Assembly (NCBI GenBank): GCA_002753565.1
Contig: PEAM01000001.1
Coordinates: 186,001-250,000 of the forward strand
Length of the DNA: 64,000 nucleotides
Reading direction: 5' to 3'
DNA from: Magnetococcales bacterium
Lineage (GTDB): Bacteria > Pseudomonadota > Magnetococcia > Magnetococcales > JADFYX01
Shown: positions 8,988 through 18,142 of the stretch, piece after piece
Position numbering within the stretch: the first letter of the stretch is position 1
Layout: the number at the start of each line of letters is the position of its first letter
The notes under the pieces: model-generated
Told to the model about the DNA's origin: nothing
The model's input: the letters and a program-made list of their open reading frames with translations, nothing else
Databases searched by the model: none
Program-made: the position numbers and the translations under genes

Positions 8988-9644
8988 ATGGAAGTAAATG
9001 GAAATTATGGCGCTGTTCCAACAGTTGTGGAAGAGAGCAAGTTTGCCGACAGTGGTCAGGATGCCGAACAGCTTAGGATCGATTTCCTCAAGATGTTGAC
9101 GGCTCAACTGGAGTACCAGGACCCCATGGACCCGGTGGAGAATACCGAGTTTACTCAGCAGATGGCTCAATTCACCTCCCTGGGAGAGCAGCAGAAGAGC
9201 AATGAACTCCTGCAAAAACTGATTGACTCCCAATCGGTCAACGAACTCAATCAGGTGGTCTCCTATATTGGCAACCAGGTGGTCTTCGATGGCGATCGTA
9301 CCATGGCCGCCGAAGGGGAGGCGAAGGTCTCCTTCCATATGCCCGAAAGCGGTGTTGCCGACATCAAGCTGTATGGTGAAAACGGTCAGTTTATCCGTTC
9401 CGAATCCCAGTCTTACAACAAAGGGGATCAGAGCTTTACCTTTATTGATCCGGCACTGGCTGACGGTCCGTACTCTTTCGCCGTCTCAATCCGTGGAGAA
9501 GATGGCAACTCGGCCGCAGTCAAGACCTATGAGGCTGGGCTGGTGACTGGCGTCATCAATGGGGATTCGGGTCCACAGCTTGAGGTGAATGGTCGTACCA
9601 TATCTCTGGCTGACGTCCGCCGGGTAGCGCAACAAACAAGCTGA
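8988..9644 (+). CDS. flgD: Flagellar hook assembly scaffold protein FlgD
   Basis: The protein has 218 residues. ATG 8988 follows AGGAG by seven bases; an earlier in-frame start has no ribosome site. The N-terminal half contains the FlgD signature FLKMLTAQLEYQDPMDPVENTEFTQQMAQFT (two motifs within residues 30-62), and the C-terminal half is the paired beta-domain seen in hook-capping proteins (about 100-210). FlgD caps the growing hook and is exported by the flagellar apparatus. It sits 42 bp before flgE, as expected for an operon. Confidence 0.95.
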   Translation: MEVNGNYGAVPTVVEESKFADSGQDAEQLRIDFLKMLTAQLEYQDPMDPVENTEFTQQMAQFTSLGEQQKSNELLQKLIDSQSVNELNQVVSYIGNQVVFDGDRTMAAEGEAKVSFHMPESGVADIKLYGENGQFIRSESQSYNKGDQSFTFIDPALADGPYSFAVSIRGEDGNSAAVKTYEAGLVTGVINGDSGPQLEVNGRTISLADVRRVAQQTS

Positions 9645-9686
9645 TTTAAGGCCGGGTAACCCGGCACTGTTTTCAGGAGAGCATTC

Positions 9687-11483
9687 ATGTCCATTCTTCA
9701 AGCGATGTATTCGGGTTCCAGCGGTCTCACCAATTTTGGTGAAGCCATGACTGTGATCGGCAACAACCTTGCTAACGCCAATACAACTTCATTCAAATCC
9801 AGCTCCACCCAGTTCCAGGATGTTCTCATCCAGACAGTTGGAACCCAGGGAAGTGGGGCCTCCACCCAGGTTGGTACCGGTGTGGGGCTGGGGGCCATTA
9901 CCCAGGATATGGCGCAAGGCTCCTTCAACCCCTCGGCCAATGTGACCGACCTCTCCATTGATGGAAAAGGGTTTTTCATGGTCAAGGATATCAATGCCAG
10001 CTCTACCGGTGTTGATCAGACCGGTAAGCCGGAGGATATCTTCTACACCCGAGCGGGCGGATTTAAAAAAGATGTGAAGGGGGATTTGATCAACTCTGGC
10101 GGTTTGGTTTTGCAGGGGTGGGAGTTGGATGTGGATGGCAACCAGATTGCCGGTGGCCAGAAAGATATCAACTTTACCAAGTTTAACGTAGCCGATCCCA
10201 CACCGACCAGTTTGGTGGAGGTGGGGGCCAATCTGGACTCTGGCGTGGTTGCCAAAGATGTCAATCTGGCCTATGACCCCAACAACCCGACCACCTATGA
10301 TTTTGCCACCAGTGTCCGGATTTTTGATACCCGTGGTACCGGTCATAATGTCGAGTTGCAGTTTCGCAAGCTCCCTATGGCGGTTGCTGCAACGGCTGTT
10401 GGTCAAAATGGCAATAACACCATCGGTTTTGATTTGAGCGAAGCTGCTGACGTTAAACTGACTTTCACCCCCATCAACGGTGGTGCGGCCATTACGACTG
10501 ATTCAATCACGTTGGCCCAGGGTAACAATCAGATTGATTTGAGCACTCTGGCATCAGGCACCGCTACCCAGCCGATTCTGGCAAAGGATGTACGATACAA
10601 GATCAGTTATGAAGCAACCCCCACTGATACCACCAGTACAGCCACCAAGGTATTAACCAATTTGGTTGGCGATGATCAGACTCAGGAGATTGTCGGTGAG
10701 AGTACCGATAACATCTGGACCTGGCATGCGGTGGTCAAGTCCAGTGAGTTGGATATCTCTCAGCAGGGTAGTGGAAATCTGACGGCGCTGGATTTAACCA
10801 GTGGTAATGTCAAGGCTGCGGCAGACAATGCCGGGTATACGGCAGGACGGTTGGAGTTTGATAAGTCGGGCAAGTTGAAGAATGAGGGGTCGACCCCCAT
10901 CAAGTTTACCTTTGCCGGCTCAGACTCCCAGGAGATCATCTTTGATTTTGGTGATGCCTATGGTACCAATGGGGATGCCACCAACGACTTTACCAAGGCG
11001 ACGTTGGATCTGACCTATGGTGATGCTACCCTGACCACCGATGCCGGTAATACCGGTGGGCTGGGCAGTAAGGCACAATCGTTGGATTTTTCCACTAACA
11101 GTTTGGCTCAAAATGGGTTTCCGGCAGGATTTTTAGACCAGTTGGCGGTGAGTGGTGACGGCACCATCAGTGCCAGCTACACCAATGGTCAAACCAAGAA
11201 GTTGTTTCAGATTGCCATGGTGGATTTTAAGGATGAGACCGGTTTGGAACAGGTTGGCTCCAACCTGTTCGTTGAGACCCTGGAGTCGGGCACACCGTTG
11301 GTTGGTGGGGCAGAGACCGGTCGTCTGGGTGGGATCATAGCTTTCTCTCTTGAAAACTCCAATGTGGATATGTCAACCGAATTTGTTCGGATGATCACCA
11401 TTCAACGTGGATTCCAAGCCAACTCACGCATTATCACCGTCACAGATGGTATGCTCGAAGAGTTGATCGCCCTCAAGCGGTAA
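9687..11483 (+). CDS. flgE: Flagellar hook protein FlgE
   Basis: The protein has 598 residues; FlgE is often about 400, and the extra length is in the central variable region. The N-terminus has the rod/hook motif MYSGSSGLTNFGEAMTVIGNNLANANTTSFK. The C-terminus has the paired helix SLENSNVDMSTEFVRMITIQRGFQANSR with a terminal MLEELIALKR. These ends form the inner D0/D1 coiled-coil tube of the hook. The central part (about 250-480) is Thr/Asp/Gly-rich and would be surface-exposed domains of the hook. A ribosome site (AGGAG) lies 9 bases before ATG 9687. Confidence 0.95.
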   Translation: MSILQAMYSGSSGLTNFGEAMTVIGNNLANANTTSFKSSSTQFQDVLIQTVGTQGSGASTQVGTGVGLGAITQDMAQGSFNPSANVTDLSIDGKGFFMVKDINASSTGVDQTGKPEDIFYTRAGGFKKDVKGDLINSGGLVLQGWELDVDGNQIAGGQKDINFTKFNVADPTPTSLVEVGANLDSGVVAKDVNLAYDPNNPTTYDFATSVRIFDTRGTGHNVELQFRKLPMAVAATAVGQNGNNTIGFDLSEAADVKLTFTPINGGAAITTDSITLAQGNNQIDLSTLASGTATQPILAKDVRYKISYEATPTDTTSTATKVLTNLVGDDQTQEIVGESTDNIWTWHAVVKSSELDISQQGSGNLTALDLTSGNVKAAADNAGYTAGRLEFDKSGKLKNEGSTPIKFTFAGSDSQEIIFDFGDAYGTNGDATNDFTKATLDLTYGDATLTTDAGNTGGLGSKAQSLDFSTNSLAQNGFPAGFLDQLAVSGDGTISASYTNGQTKKLFQIAMVDFKDETGLEQVGSNLFVETLESGTPLVGGAETGRLGGIIAFSLENSNVDMSTEFVRMITIQRGFQANSRIITVTDGMLEELIALKR

Positions 11484-11524
11484 TCGTACCCCATAAAAAT
11501 GGAAAGACGGCGGGAGCAGGATAG

Positions 11525-11565
11525 GCCACCACCCTAATTAACGTTAAAATGGCATGGGTGGTGGC
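11525..11565 (+). other. Inverted repeat after flgE
   Basis: GCCACCACCC (11525-11534) pairs perfectly with GGGTGGTGGC (11556-11565) across a 21-base AT-rich loop. There is no T tract, so it is not a standard terminator. It could slow transcription or protect the flgE message end, or be a protein-binding palindrome before fliL. Confidence 0.4.
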
Positions 11566-11651
11566 AAAGCCGTTGTAAATGGGTATTTAACCTGTTAAAT
11601 TGGGTCGATTCTGAATCCGAACTATCACAAAATATAAAGAGTAGGTGTGTC

Positions 11652-12149
11652 ATGGCGGAAGAAGCGGAACAGGAAGAGGCATCGGGCGGCGGCGGCATCA
11701 TGAAGCTGGTCATCCCGATTGTGGCACTGTTGATCGGTGCCGGAGGGGGGTTCTATCTGGGTGGCTCCATGACGGAACAGAGTATCCAAGAGGCCGAAAA
11801 GCTCGAACCCAAGGCGGAGCCGGTCAATAAAGACCCCAACTCCATGGTGGGAGAGATGTTTAAACTCGACCCCTTTGTGGTCAATCTCAACGAGCCTCGG
11901 GGTAATCGGTACCTGAAAACAACCATCCAACTGGAGATGGACTCCGAAGCGCTGATGGCTGAGTTGGAGCGGCGTAATGCCCAGTTGCAGGATGTCATTC
12001 TGTCTCTGCTGACCTCTAAATCCTCCAAAGAGCTCCAGGCATTGGAAGGTAAATTCCGGCTGAGAGAGGAACTGCTCTCCCGGATCAACGCCTTGTTGGT
12101 CAACGGAATCGTTACCCGTGTTTATTTCACTGAATTTGTGATTCAGTAA
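11652..12149 (+). CDS. fliL: Flagellar basal-body-associated protein FliL
   Basis: The protein has 165 residues. A short Glu-rich cytoplasmic start (1-14) is followed by a single membrane segment at about 16-40, then a periplasmic domain. It keeps the FliL pattern: LDPFVVNLNEPRGNRYLKTTIQLEM, then a helix with LRDVILSLLTSK-like sequence (here LQDVILSLLTSKS), and a C-terminal RINALLVNGIVTRVYFTEFVIQ. FliL surrounds the stator and affects motor torque. It begins the fliL-M-N-O-P run. Confidence 0.93.
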   Translation: MAEEAEQEEASGGGGIMKLVIPIVALLIGAGGGFYLGGSMTEQSIQEAEKLEPKAEPVNKDPNSMVGEMFKLDPFVVNLNEPRGNRYLKTTIQLEMDSEALMAELERRNAQLQDVILSLLTSKSSKELQALEGKFRLREELLSRINALLVNGIVTRVYFTEFVIQ

Positions 12150-12171
12150 AATTGTCAGCTTTGGGTGAATC

Positions 12172-13167
12172 ATGACGCAGATTTTATCAACGGACGAGAT
12201 TGATGCCCTGATGAGAGGGTTGGAGGAGGGGTCCATCGACCTGGATTCGGTCGAAGAGGAGCTTCCTGCCAACTCTCAAGATGATACGGTAACCTCTTTT
12301 TTCTTTGGGCAGAAAACCTCCATTCGGGCTGGTGCTCTTCCTGGTCTGGACCTGATCAACGAACATCTGGCCTCCCAGCTCTCTTTTAAAATGAGCCAGA
12401 AGGTTGGACGGGAGGTTCATGTCCAGCCAAAGGCGACGACCAACCAGATTTTTGGGCGGTTCCTGCATGCGTTGGATCCACCGATCTTTATCAATATCCT
12501 TCGGGTTGAACCCTCACAATCCATGGCTCTCATCTCCATTGATGGGGAGATCATGTATCAGATTCTGGAGGGTTTCTTCGGAGGGGTGGGGGATTCCGAA
12601 CGACCGTTCAGAAACTTCTCTCCCTTCGAAATGAAGGTGATCGACCGGATCATGGATGTGACCCGGGAGCAGATTGAGCTCTCCTGGAAAAAACTGGATG
12701 ACTCTTTCAACCTGATTTTAACCCGCTGGGAAAATCAACCCCAGTTTGCCGCTGTCATGCCCCTGGATGAGACGGTCTTCCTGATCAGCTTCTCCATCGA
12801 GGTGGGTGATGCGGAGGGGACGCTGACCATCTGTTATCCCTCGGTTATCCTGGAGCTGTTCAAACAGCAGCTCAAAGTGGGCTTTCAGCAGAAAGACAAG
12901 GTAGAAGGCTCCTCGGCCTGGATGGCCTCCCTGACCCACGAGTTGGGGATGGTGCCTCTCTCTGTCTCGCCGGTTATCTCCAAAGAAAAAATGACGGTCA
13001 AAGAGATGCTTGACCTGAAAAAGGGTGATGTCATCACCCTGAGTCACGATATGTCTGAAGAGATGGCGGTGGATGTGGAAGGCATTACCAAATTTAAAGG
13101 TCTGGCCGGTGTGGTGGATGGAAAGCGGGCCGTGCGTATAACAGAGATCGTCCGTGATGACGATTGA
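12172..13167 (+). CDS. fliM: Flagellar motor switch protein FliM
   Basis: The protein has 331 residues, a typical FliM length. It starts with the CheY-P/FliN peptide region (LSTDEIDALMRGL, residues 4-16), continues with the CheC-like middle domain (about 50-240; GRFLHALDPPIFINILRVEP and DRIMDVTREQIELSWKKL), and ends with a SpoA/FliN-like domain (about 255-328; KKGDVITLSHDMSEEMAV). It forms the C-ring on the cytoplasmic face and sets rotation direction. It starts 22 bp after fliL. Confidence 0.96.
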   Translation: MTQILSTDEIDALMRGLEEGSIDLDSVEEELPANSQDDTVTSFFFGQKTSIRAGALPGLDLINEHLASQLSFKMSQKVGREVHVQPKATTNQIFGRFLHALDPPIFINILRVEPSQSMALISIDGEIMYQILEGFFGGVGDSERPFRNFSPFEMKVIDRIMDVTREQIELSWKKLDDSFNLILTRWENQPQFAAVMPLDETVFLISFSIEVGDAEGTLTICYPSVILELFKQQLKVGFQQKDKVEGSSAWMASLTHELGMVPLSVSPVISKEKMTVKEMLDLKKGDVITLSHDMSEEMAVDVEGITKFKGLAGVVDGKRAVRITEIVRDDD

Positions 13168-13222
13168 CGGGGCAAAGGTCCCATTCTAACATTATCAGCA
13201 AGCAATTTCTGGAGAGTGGGCG

Positions 13223-13633
13223 ATGGCTGAAGAAGAGTTTATGGACGAGGCGATGGACGAAGATCTTGGTGGAGATCTTTTGGGCAATATGGACCTGGCG
13301 GAAGAGGTGGCAGCCTCAACTCCCTCGACTACCAGCGGGCTGAGCGCAGAGCTTGACGCCGATGGTATTCCAAAAAATCTCGAACTCCTGATGGATGTGC
13401 CTCTGGACGTTTCTGTCCGGCTGGGACAAATACAGATGCAGGTTCGTGAGCTGCTCAAACTGAATAAAGGCTCCTTGATCGAGCTGGAAAAAGAGGCCGA
13501 TGATCCCCTGGAGATCCATGTTAATAATCGCCTGATGGCCTATGGCGAGGTGGTGATGATCAAAGACAAGTTGGGTATCCGTATTACCGATATCGTCTCG
13601 CTGAATGAGCGGTTGGAGAATTTGCGAGGATGA
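13223..13633 (+). CDS. fliN: Flagellar motor switch protein FliN
   Basis: The protein has 136 residues with an acidic N-terminal extension (1-45) and the SpoA domain at about 55-132. It shows LMDVPLDVSVRLGQIQMQVRELLKLNKGSLIEL and the closing GEVVMIKDKLGIRITDIVS, both diagnostic of FliN. FliN builds the lower C-ring with FliM and docks the export ATPase complex. Its last four bases overlap the fliO start at 13630. Confidence 0.96.
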   Translation: MAEEEFMDEAMDEDLGGDLLGNMDLAEEVAASTPSTTSGLSAELDADGIPKNLELLMDVPLDVSVRLGQIQMQVRELLKLNKGSLIELEKEADDPLEIHVNNRLMAYGEVVMIKDKLGIRITDIVSLNERLENLRG

Positions 13634-14088
13634 GGTTGGGTCCCAGCCTGGCACGAACCCTTACCCATGGTGTGCGAGGGGGCGCTCTCTTCTCTGGAGA
13701 TCGGATATTCAAAAGTATTTTCCCTCTCTGGATATGGCTCTCTGTTCTGCTTTTCTCTTCTCCTCTGTTGGCTGCTGCCACAGGTGGTGAGCCCTCCCCT
13801 GAACCAATCGACCTGATGAAAGAGGGGGTAGAGATTGTTGGCTATCTCCTTATTTTTATCGTTATTGCGGCGGTGGTTATCCGCGTAGGAAAACATTTTC
13901 AGCCCCGTATGGGTGGTGGGGGGTTGATTCGAATTGAAGATGGTCATAATCTGGCCCCTGGTGTGGGTGTTCGCCTTATCCGAGTCGGGTCACGGGCTTG
14001 GTTGATTGGTGTCACCCGCGAACGGGTATCCCTCCTGGCTGAGATGAGCGAAGAGGAGATACGACCTTCCAAGGAGGGGGCTTCGTGA
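13630..14088 (+). CDS. fliO: Flagellar biosynthetic protein FliO
   Basis: The protein has 152 residues. There are two hydrophobic stretches, a signal-like one at about 24-45 and a membrane segment at about 64-82, then a cytoplasmic part with GGGLIRIEDGHNLAPGVGVRLIRVGSRAWLIGVTRERVSLLAEM, the FliO pattern. It helps assemble the FliP ring of the export gate. It overlaps fliN by four bases and fliP by four bases, implying translational coupling. FliO is poorly conserved, so the position between fliN and fliP is important support. Confidence 0.88.
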   Translation: MRLGPSLARTLTHGVRGGALFSGDRIFKSIFPLWIWLSVLLFSSPLLAAATGGEPSPEPIDLMKEGVEIVGYLLIFIVIAAVVIRVGKHFQPRMGGGGLIRIEDGHNLAPGVGVRLIRVGSRAWLIGVTRERVSLLAEMSEEEIRPSKEGAS

Positions 14089-14876
14089 AGTATTTGGCAA
14101 CTCGATCCGGTTTAACTGTCGCATTTCTACTCAGTTGTCTGACCCCTCTGTTGGTTTGGCTCTCCATCGACCCAGCGATTGCGGCTGATATTACCCTGCC
14201 GGGGGTCTCCTTTTCTACCGGGCAGGCTGTCGGTACCGCTGAGCCTGATCAGGTTGGGACGGGGCTGCAAATCCTGGCCTTCCTGACCCTCTTCTCCCTG
14301 GCACCCGGACTGTTGGTGATGGTCACCTCGTTTACTCGGGTGGTGGTGGTTTTGTCATTTGTACGTCAGGCCATGGGGCTTCAAGGTCAGCCACCTAATC
14401 AGGTATTGATCTCCCTGGCGCTGTTTATCACCTTTTTTGTCATGGGGCCGGTTTTCGACCGCGCCTATGAGAATGGCCTGCGCCCCTATCTGGATAAACA
14501 GATCAACGAAGAACAGGCATGGGATCGGGTGGTTGCGCCCATCAAAAGCTTTATGCTTCGGCAGACCCGAGAGAAAGATCTGGAGCTGTTCATGCGGCTT
14601 TCTGGGGTCACCAAAGCTCAGCGCCCTGAGGATGTTCCGCTCCGCCTGGCCGTACCGGCTTTTATGGTTTCGGAGTTGAAAACCGCCTTCCAGATCGGTT
14701 TTATGATCTATCTTCCCTTTCTGATCATCGATATGGTGGTGGCCAGTGTGGTCATGTCCATGGGTATGATGATGTTGCCTCCCCTTGTCATTTCCATGCC
14801 GGTCAAGCTGATCCTTTTTGTGTTGGTGGATGGCTGGTCTCTGGTTGTTGGGTCTCTGGTTCAATCCTTTAAGTAA
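14085..14876 (+). CDS. fliP: Flagellar export gate protein FliP
   Basis: The protein has 263 residues. A cleavable-looking N-terminal hydrophobic segment (about 10-34) is followed by the core membrane segments. The FliP signature FTRVVVVLSFVRQAMGLQ and the later PFLIIDMVVASVVMSMGMMMLPP are both present, with the intervening periplasmic segment containing REKDLELFMRLSG. FliP forms the pentameric core of the flagellar type III export gate with FliQ and FliR. Normally fliQ follows; here the next gene encodes a sulfotransferase. Confidence 0.96.
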   Translation: MKYLATRSGLTVAFLLSCLTPLLVWLSIDPAIAADITLPGVSFSTGQAVGTAEPDQVGTGLQILAFLTLFSLAPGLLVMVTSFTRVVVVLSFVRQAMGLQGQPPNQVLISLALFITFFVMGPVFDRAYENGLRPYLDKQINEEQAWDRVVAPIKSFMLRQTREKDLELFMRLSGVTKAQRPEDVPLRLAVPAFMVSELKTAFQIGFMIYLPFLIIDMVVASVVMSMGMMMLPPLVISMPVKLILFVLVDGWSLVVGSLVQSFK

Positions 14877-14881
14877 TCACA

Positions 14882-16522
14882 ATGAGACCCCCTCCAACCC
14901 CTGAAGAGCGTTTGAATGGTGCTGTCGCCGCCTGTCGACAGCATCCTCAGAGTCTTGAGGCTCTTCTTGATCTGATCGATCTGCTGTGTGAAGCCAAACA
15001 GCTGGATGTTGCCGAGTCCACCCTGCAGAGCGTCGCTTCACTCCATGAAGAGCAGTCTGGTTTTCATGAGTGGTTGGGACGTATTGCCTTTTTGCGGCAC
15101 CAGTTTGATCAGGCCATCCCCTCTCTTCAGCACGCGCTTGAGCTTGATCCATCCAACCACGCTGCTTTGAAACTACTGGGACTCTCCTACTTTCAATTAA
15201 GCCGGTTTACTGAAGCCATCCAACAGTTCAAAGCCCTTTTGACCATTCAGTCAGAGGATGCTTTGGTAGAAAATTGTCTGGGTGTTGCCCTGGCCCAGAG
15301 CGGTTGTGCCAGTGAGGGGGTCGCTATTCTCAGCCGCTCTGCCGATAGAAACCCTCAAGACCTCTCTCTTCTGACCAACCTGGCCGATGCTCTCTCCATC
15401 CATGGGGAGAGTGAGGCGGCCGAACAATGGTATCGAAAAGTGATCGAGGCCGACCCCACCTATGGGCAGGCTCATGTCGGTTTGGTCTCATTGATCAAAT
15501 ATAAGGATGTGGATCATCCTGATCTGGCTCAAGGTCAATGGGTGCTTAACCAGGGTCACTTGACGCCCCATAACGAGGCTGGATTACGTTTTGCTCTCGG
15601 AAAAGCCTATAACGATTGTCAGGCCTATGATTTGGCTTTTGAACAATATCGCCAGGGCAACAATCTGAGAAAAAAAGAGGGGCGCGCTTTTGATCACGCG
15701 GTATATGCCCACTATTTTGAGCAGATAAAAAACGCTTTTGGTGGCCCTTTTTTTTCCACAAACACCTTGACAGGCTCACAATCCCAGAGGCCGGTCTTCA
15801 TTGTGGGCATGTATCGTTCTGGAACCTCCTTGGTTGAACAGATTGTTGCCAGCCACCCAGCCGCCTTTGGAGCGGGAGAGCTGCTTTGGTTCAGCCAGGC
15901 CACCTCTCAGATGGCGGAAAAGTTTGGTCTTGAAAAGGGCTTTCCCAACGCAATGGATAAGTTGACCATACCGATTGTCGAGCAGATGGCTCAGGGGTTT
16001 GAGGCGGAATTGATACGGATTTCGGGTTCGGATAGCTTTGAGCGTGTCACAGATAAAATGCCCCACAACTATTTCTATCTGGGGCTGATTGCCCGCCTGT
16101 TTCCAAACGCCCGAGTCATCCACTGTCAGCGCCAGCCGATGGATACATGCCTCTCCATCTATTTTCAGGATTTCACCAATAATTTAAGCTATACCAATGA
16201 TCTGCAGGATCTCGGTCGATATTACGCGTTGTATGCCGACTTGATGGCCCATTGGCGGGAGCATCTACCTTTAAGAATGTACGAGGTTAGCTATGACCAG
16301 CTGGTTTGTGATCCTGAGCAGGAGAGTCGTCGGATTATGGAGTTTCTAGGCCTGCCCTGGCACCCAGACTGTCTGCAGCCCCACCTCAAACAGAGAACGG
16401 TCAACACGGCCAGCCATTGGCAGGTTCGACAGCGGATTCATACCCAATCCAAACAGCGTTGGAAACATTACGAGAAGCACCTTCACCCCCTGAAAGCCAG
16501 CTTAGGCTCTTTGGTGGAGTAA
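14882..16522 (+). CDS. TPR-repeat protein with C-terminal sulfotransferase domain
   Basis: The protein has 546 residues. Residues 1-270 are tandem TPR helices (for example AIPSLQHALELDPSNHAALK and AEQWYRKVIEADPTYGQAHV). Residues about 300-530 form a sulfotransferase: the PAPS 5'-phosphosulfate loop reads FIVGMYRSGTSLVEQI, the second site is VIHCQRQPMDTCLSIYFQ, and a tail with YEKHLHPLKASLG-type sequence closes it. Such TPR-sulfotransferases transfer sulfate from PAPS to peptide or glycan acceptors. It starts 5 bp after fliP, the place usually held by fliQ, so it is probably co-transcribed with flagellar genes. Flagellin or a surface glycan as the acceptor is inference. Confidence 0.88.
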   Translation: MRPPPTPEERLNGAVAACRQHPQSLEALLDLIDLLCEAKQLDVAESTLQSVASLHEEQSGFHEWLGRIAFLRHQFDQAIPSLQHALELDPSNHAALKLLGLSYFQLSRFTEAIQQFKALLTIQSEDALVENCLGVALAQSGCASEGVAILSRSADRNPQDLSLLTNLADALSIHGESEAAEQWYRKVIEADPTYGQAHVGLVSLIKYKDVDHPDLAQGQWVLNQGHLTPHNEAGLRFALGKAYNDCQAYDLAFEQYRQGNNLRKKEGRAFDHAVYAHYFEQIKNAFGGPFFSTNTLTGSQSQRPVFIVGMYRSGTSLVEQIVASHPAAFGAGELLWFSQATSQMAEKFGLEKGFPNAMDKLTIPIVEQMAQGFEAELIRISGSDSFERVTDKMPHNYFYLGLIARLFPNARVIHCQRQPMDTCLSIYFQDFTNNLSYTNDLQDLGRYYALYADLMAHWREHLPLRMYEVSYDQLVCDPEQESRRIMEFLGLPWHPDCLQPHLKQRTVNTASHWQVRQRIHTQSKQRWKHYEKHLHPLKASLGSLVE

Positions 16523-16639
16523 CCCCGGACAAAAAATAGCCCAGTGCCCATGAGCACCTGTTGACCAAGACCGGGTAGTATGGCAGAGTTACCGAGCTTT
16601 ACAGGGGAGCAGACACTCTTATCTCCAACCCAAAGCGAC

Positions 16640-16715
<76 letters not shown>

Positions 16716-16724
16716 ATAAAACTA

Positions 16725-16760
16725 AGGGGTTAGACTGGAAATGGTCTGGCCCCTTTTTTT
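16725..16760 (+). terminator. Terminator of the tRNA-Lys transcript
   Basis: AAGGGGTTAGAC (from 16725) pairs with GTCTGGCCCCTT (to about 16755), including two G-T pairs, around a short loop. A run of T follows. It ends the single-tRNA unit. Confidence 0.85.
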
Positions 16761-16843
16761 GTTGAGTCAGCAACACGACTCTGCCCCCCCTCCATCGTCC
16801 AACCTGCTCATCGCTGAGTCTTGATCGAAAAGGGGTAGAACCC

Positions 16844-17377
16844 ATGCATGAAGAGAGTATGACTATTCAACCCACAGGAAAAAAGGCATCGCTTCTTGCT
16901 GGCGCCCTTTTCTCCCTGTCGTCTATCGTTATTCTTGGCGTGGTTTCAGTTTTTTTAGAGAGTGCTTTTCTGGTGCTGTTTATCTGGGCCATTGTGCCAG
17001 CAATCTTTATGGCAAGCTCCACCATGTGGTGGTTTATTGTTGAGAAAAAAGGTCGGCATACCCTGAAATATGGCCTGTTGGCTGGTCTACTCGCCAGTTT
17101 ACTCACCTATCTTCTTGTCGGAATACTATGGAATCTGGGTTTTATGCTCTTTACGTTGGTAACGGACGGGGACGTCGACGCCTTGGCTGGTTGGGCCAAC
17201 CCCCTGTCCATGTTAGGAGTCTCAATGATGAGTTTCTTGATGAGCTTCCCGCTTATTCCCATTCCCATGGCTATGGGTGGTTTTCTGGCTCATAGACGAG
17301 GTAAAACGATTTCTCAGGCGTTAATCATCAAGAAAAGCAGAATGGAGCGGGTTAATGATCAACTTGATGGAAAATAG
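16844..17377 (+). CDS. Integral membrane protein of unknown function (first of an overlapping pair)
   Basis: The protein has 177 residues and I do not recognise its family. It has about four hydrophobic segments: residues 15-38, 40-62, 75-100 and 120-148, the last two separated by an acidic loop (VTDGDVDALAGW). The C-terminus is basic and cytoplasmic-looking (HRRGKTISQALIIKKSRMERV). ATG 16844 follows AAGGGG at a normal distance; ATG 16859 is an alternative. It overlaps the next membrane protein by 23 bases, so the two are translated together and probably interact in the inner membrane. Confidence 0.7.
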   Translation: MHEESMTIQPTGKKASLLAGALFSLSSIVILGVVSVFLESAFLVLFIWAIVPAIFMASSTMWWFIVEKKGRHTLKYGLLAGLLASLLTYLLVGILWNLGFMLFTLVTDGDVDALAGWANPLSMLGVSMMSFLMSFPLIPIPMAMGGFLAHRRGKTISQALIIKKSRMERVNDQLDGK

Positions 17378-17957
17378 TGGTGGGCAAACCCATCTTCTAC
17401 CTACCCTGATTGGCTTGATGTTTCTGCTATCCCTAGCGCTTGTCGTTTTTCACATCACCCTGAGTTTAAGAGATCCCTGGCGGTACTACGACTTCACCAA
17501 ATCCATTGAGGCCATACCGGTTATTGGGCGGGTCTATCTGGCTCTGTTAATCATCGGTTGGGTTGGGGTGGTCTACCTGGGATCTATTGGTATATTGCTT
17601 CTGATGCCCGACGGTTTTATCTGGGGATTTGACCCTCTATTCCTGAAGAGAGTGTTCGCCGTTTCGTTTGCATTTATCTCTTTATACCTTTTGAAGGTTC
17701 TGGATTCCTACGCCATTCATTTGGTTAATAAAGAGGTGTGGGAAAAAGAGCAGGAGGAGCTAACCAGGTTGCATGATGGGTTGCTCAATCATTGGGGAAA
17801 AAGAGCCGAAACCAGTGTTTTTTTAGAGTCTGAAAAGAGGGGGTTTCTAGAGCAGGCTCGGAAGGCTGAACATGATGAAAATAGCTTCATGTATACCGGT
17901 TTGGCAGACCGTTGTGATGACTATTTGCGCCGAATGAAAGGGCAGGAAAAAGGGTGA
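17355..17957 (+). CDS. Membrane protein with long cytoplasmic tail, unknown function
   Basis: The protein has 200 residues with three predicted membrane segments (about 12-35, 55-82 and 92-110). A charged helical tail from 118 onward (NKEVWEKEQEELTRLHDGLL, then AETSVFLESEKRGFLEQARKAEHDENSF) looks cytoplasmic and could be a coiled coil. ATG 17355 has GGAGCGGG upstream, inside the previous gene. No family is recognised. The coupling with the 16844 gene suggests a two-component membrane complex whose job cannot be read from the sequence. Confidence 0.7.
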   Translation: MINLMENSGGQTHLLPTLIGLMFLLSLALVVFHITLSLRDPWRYYDFTKSIEAIPVIGRVYLALLIIGWVGVVYLGSIGILLLMPDGFIWGFDPLFLKRVFAVSFAFISLYLLKVLDSYAIHLVNKEVWEKEQEELTRLHDGLLNHWGKRAETSVFLESEKRGFLEQARKAEHDENSFMYTGLADRCDDYLRRMKGQEKG

Positions 17958-18142
17958 GAAGCGTGGAATCCTGGTTGAGGGAATGAGCTCTTTTTTGCCA
18001 GCATGGGGCAAACAAACGGCAGATGTGGATTTGTCGGTTGCAGTTGGGTACATTGGTCTTTTATTGTGTGCTGTTCATGTACGCGCTTAACGACCGTTTT
18101 CCGGTTTAGCGAGATAGTTCTCTCCTTTATTTAGGATCAATC

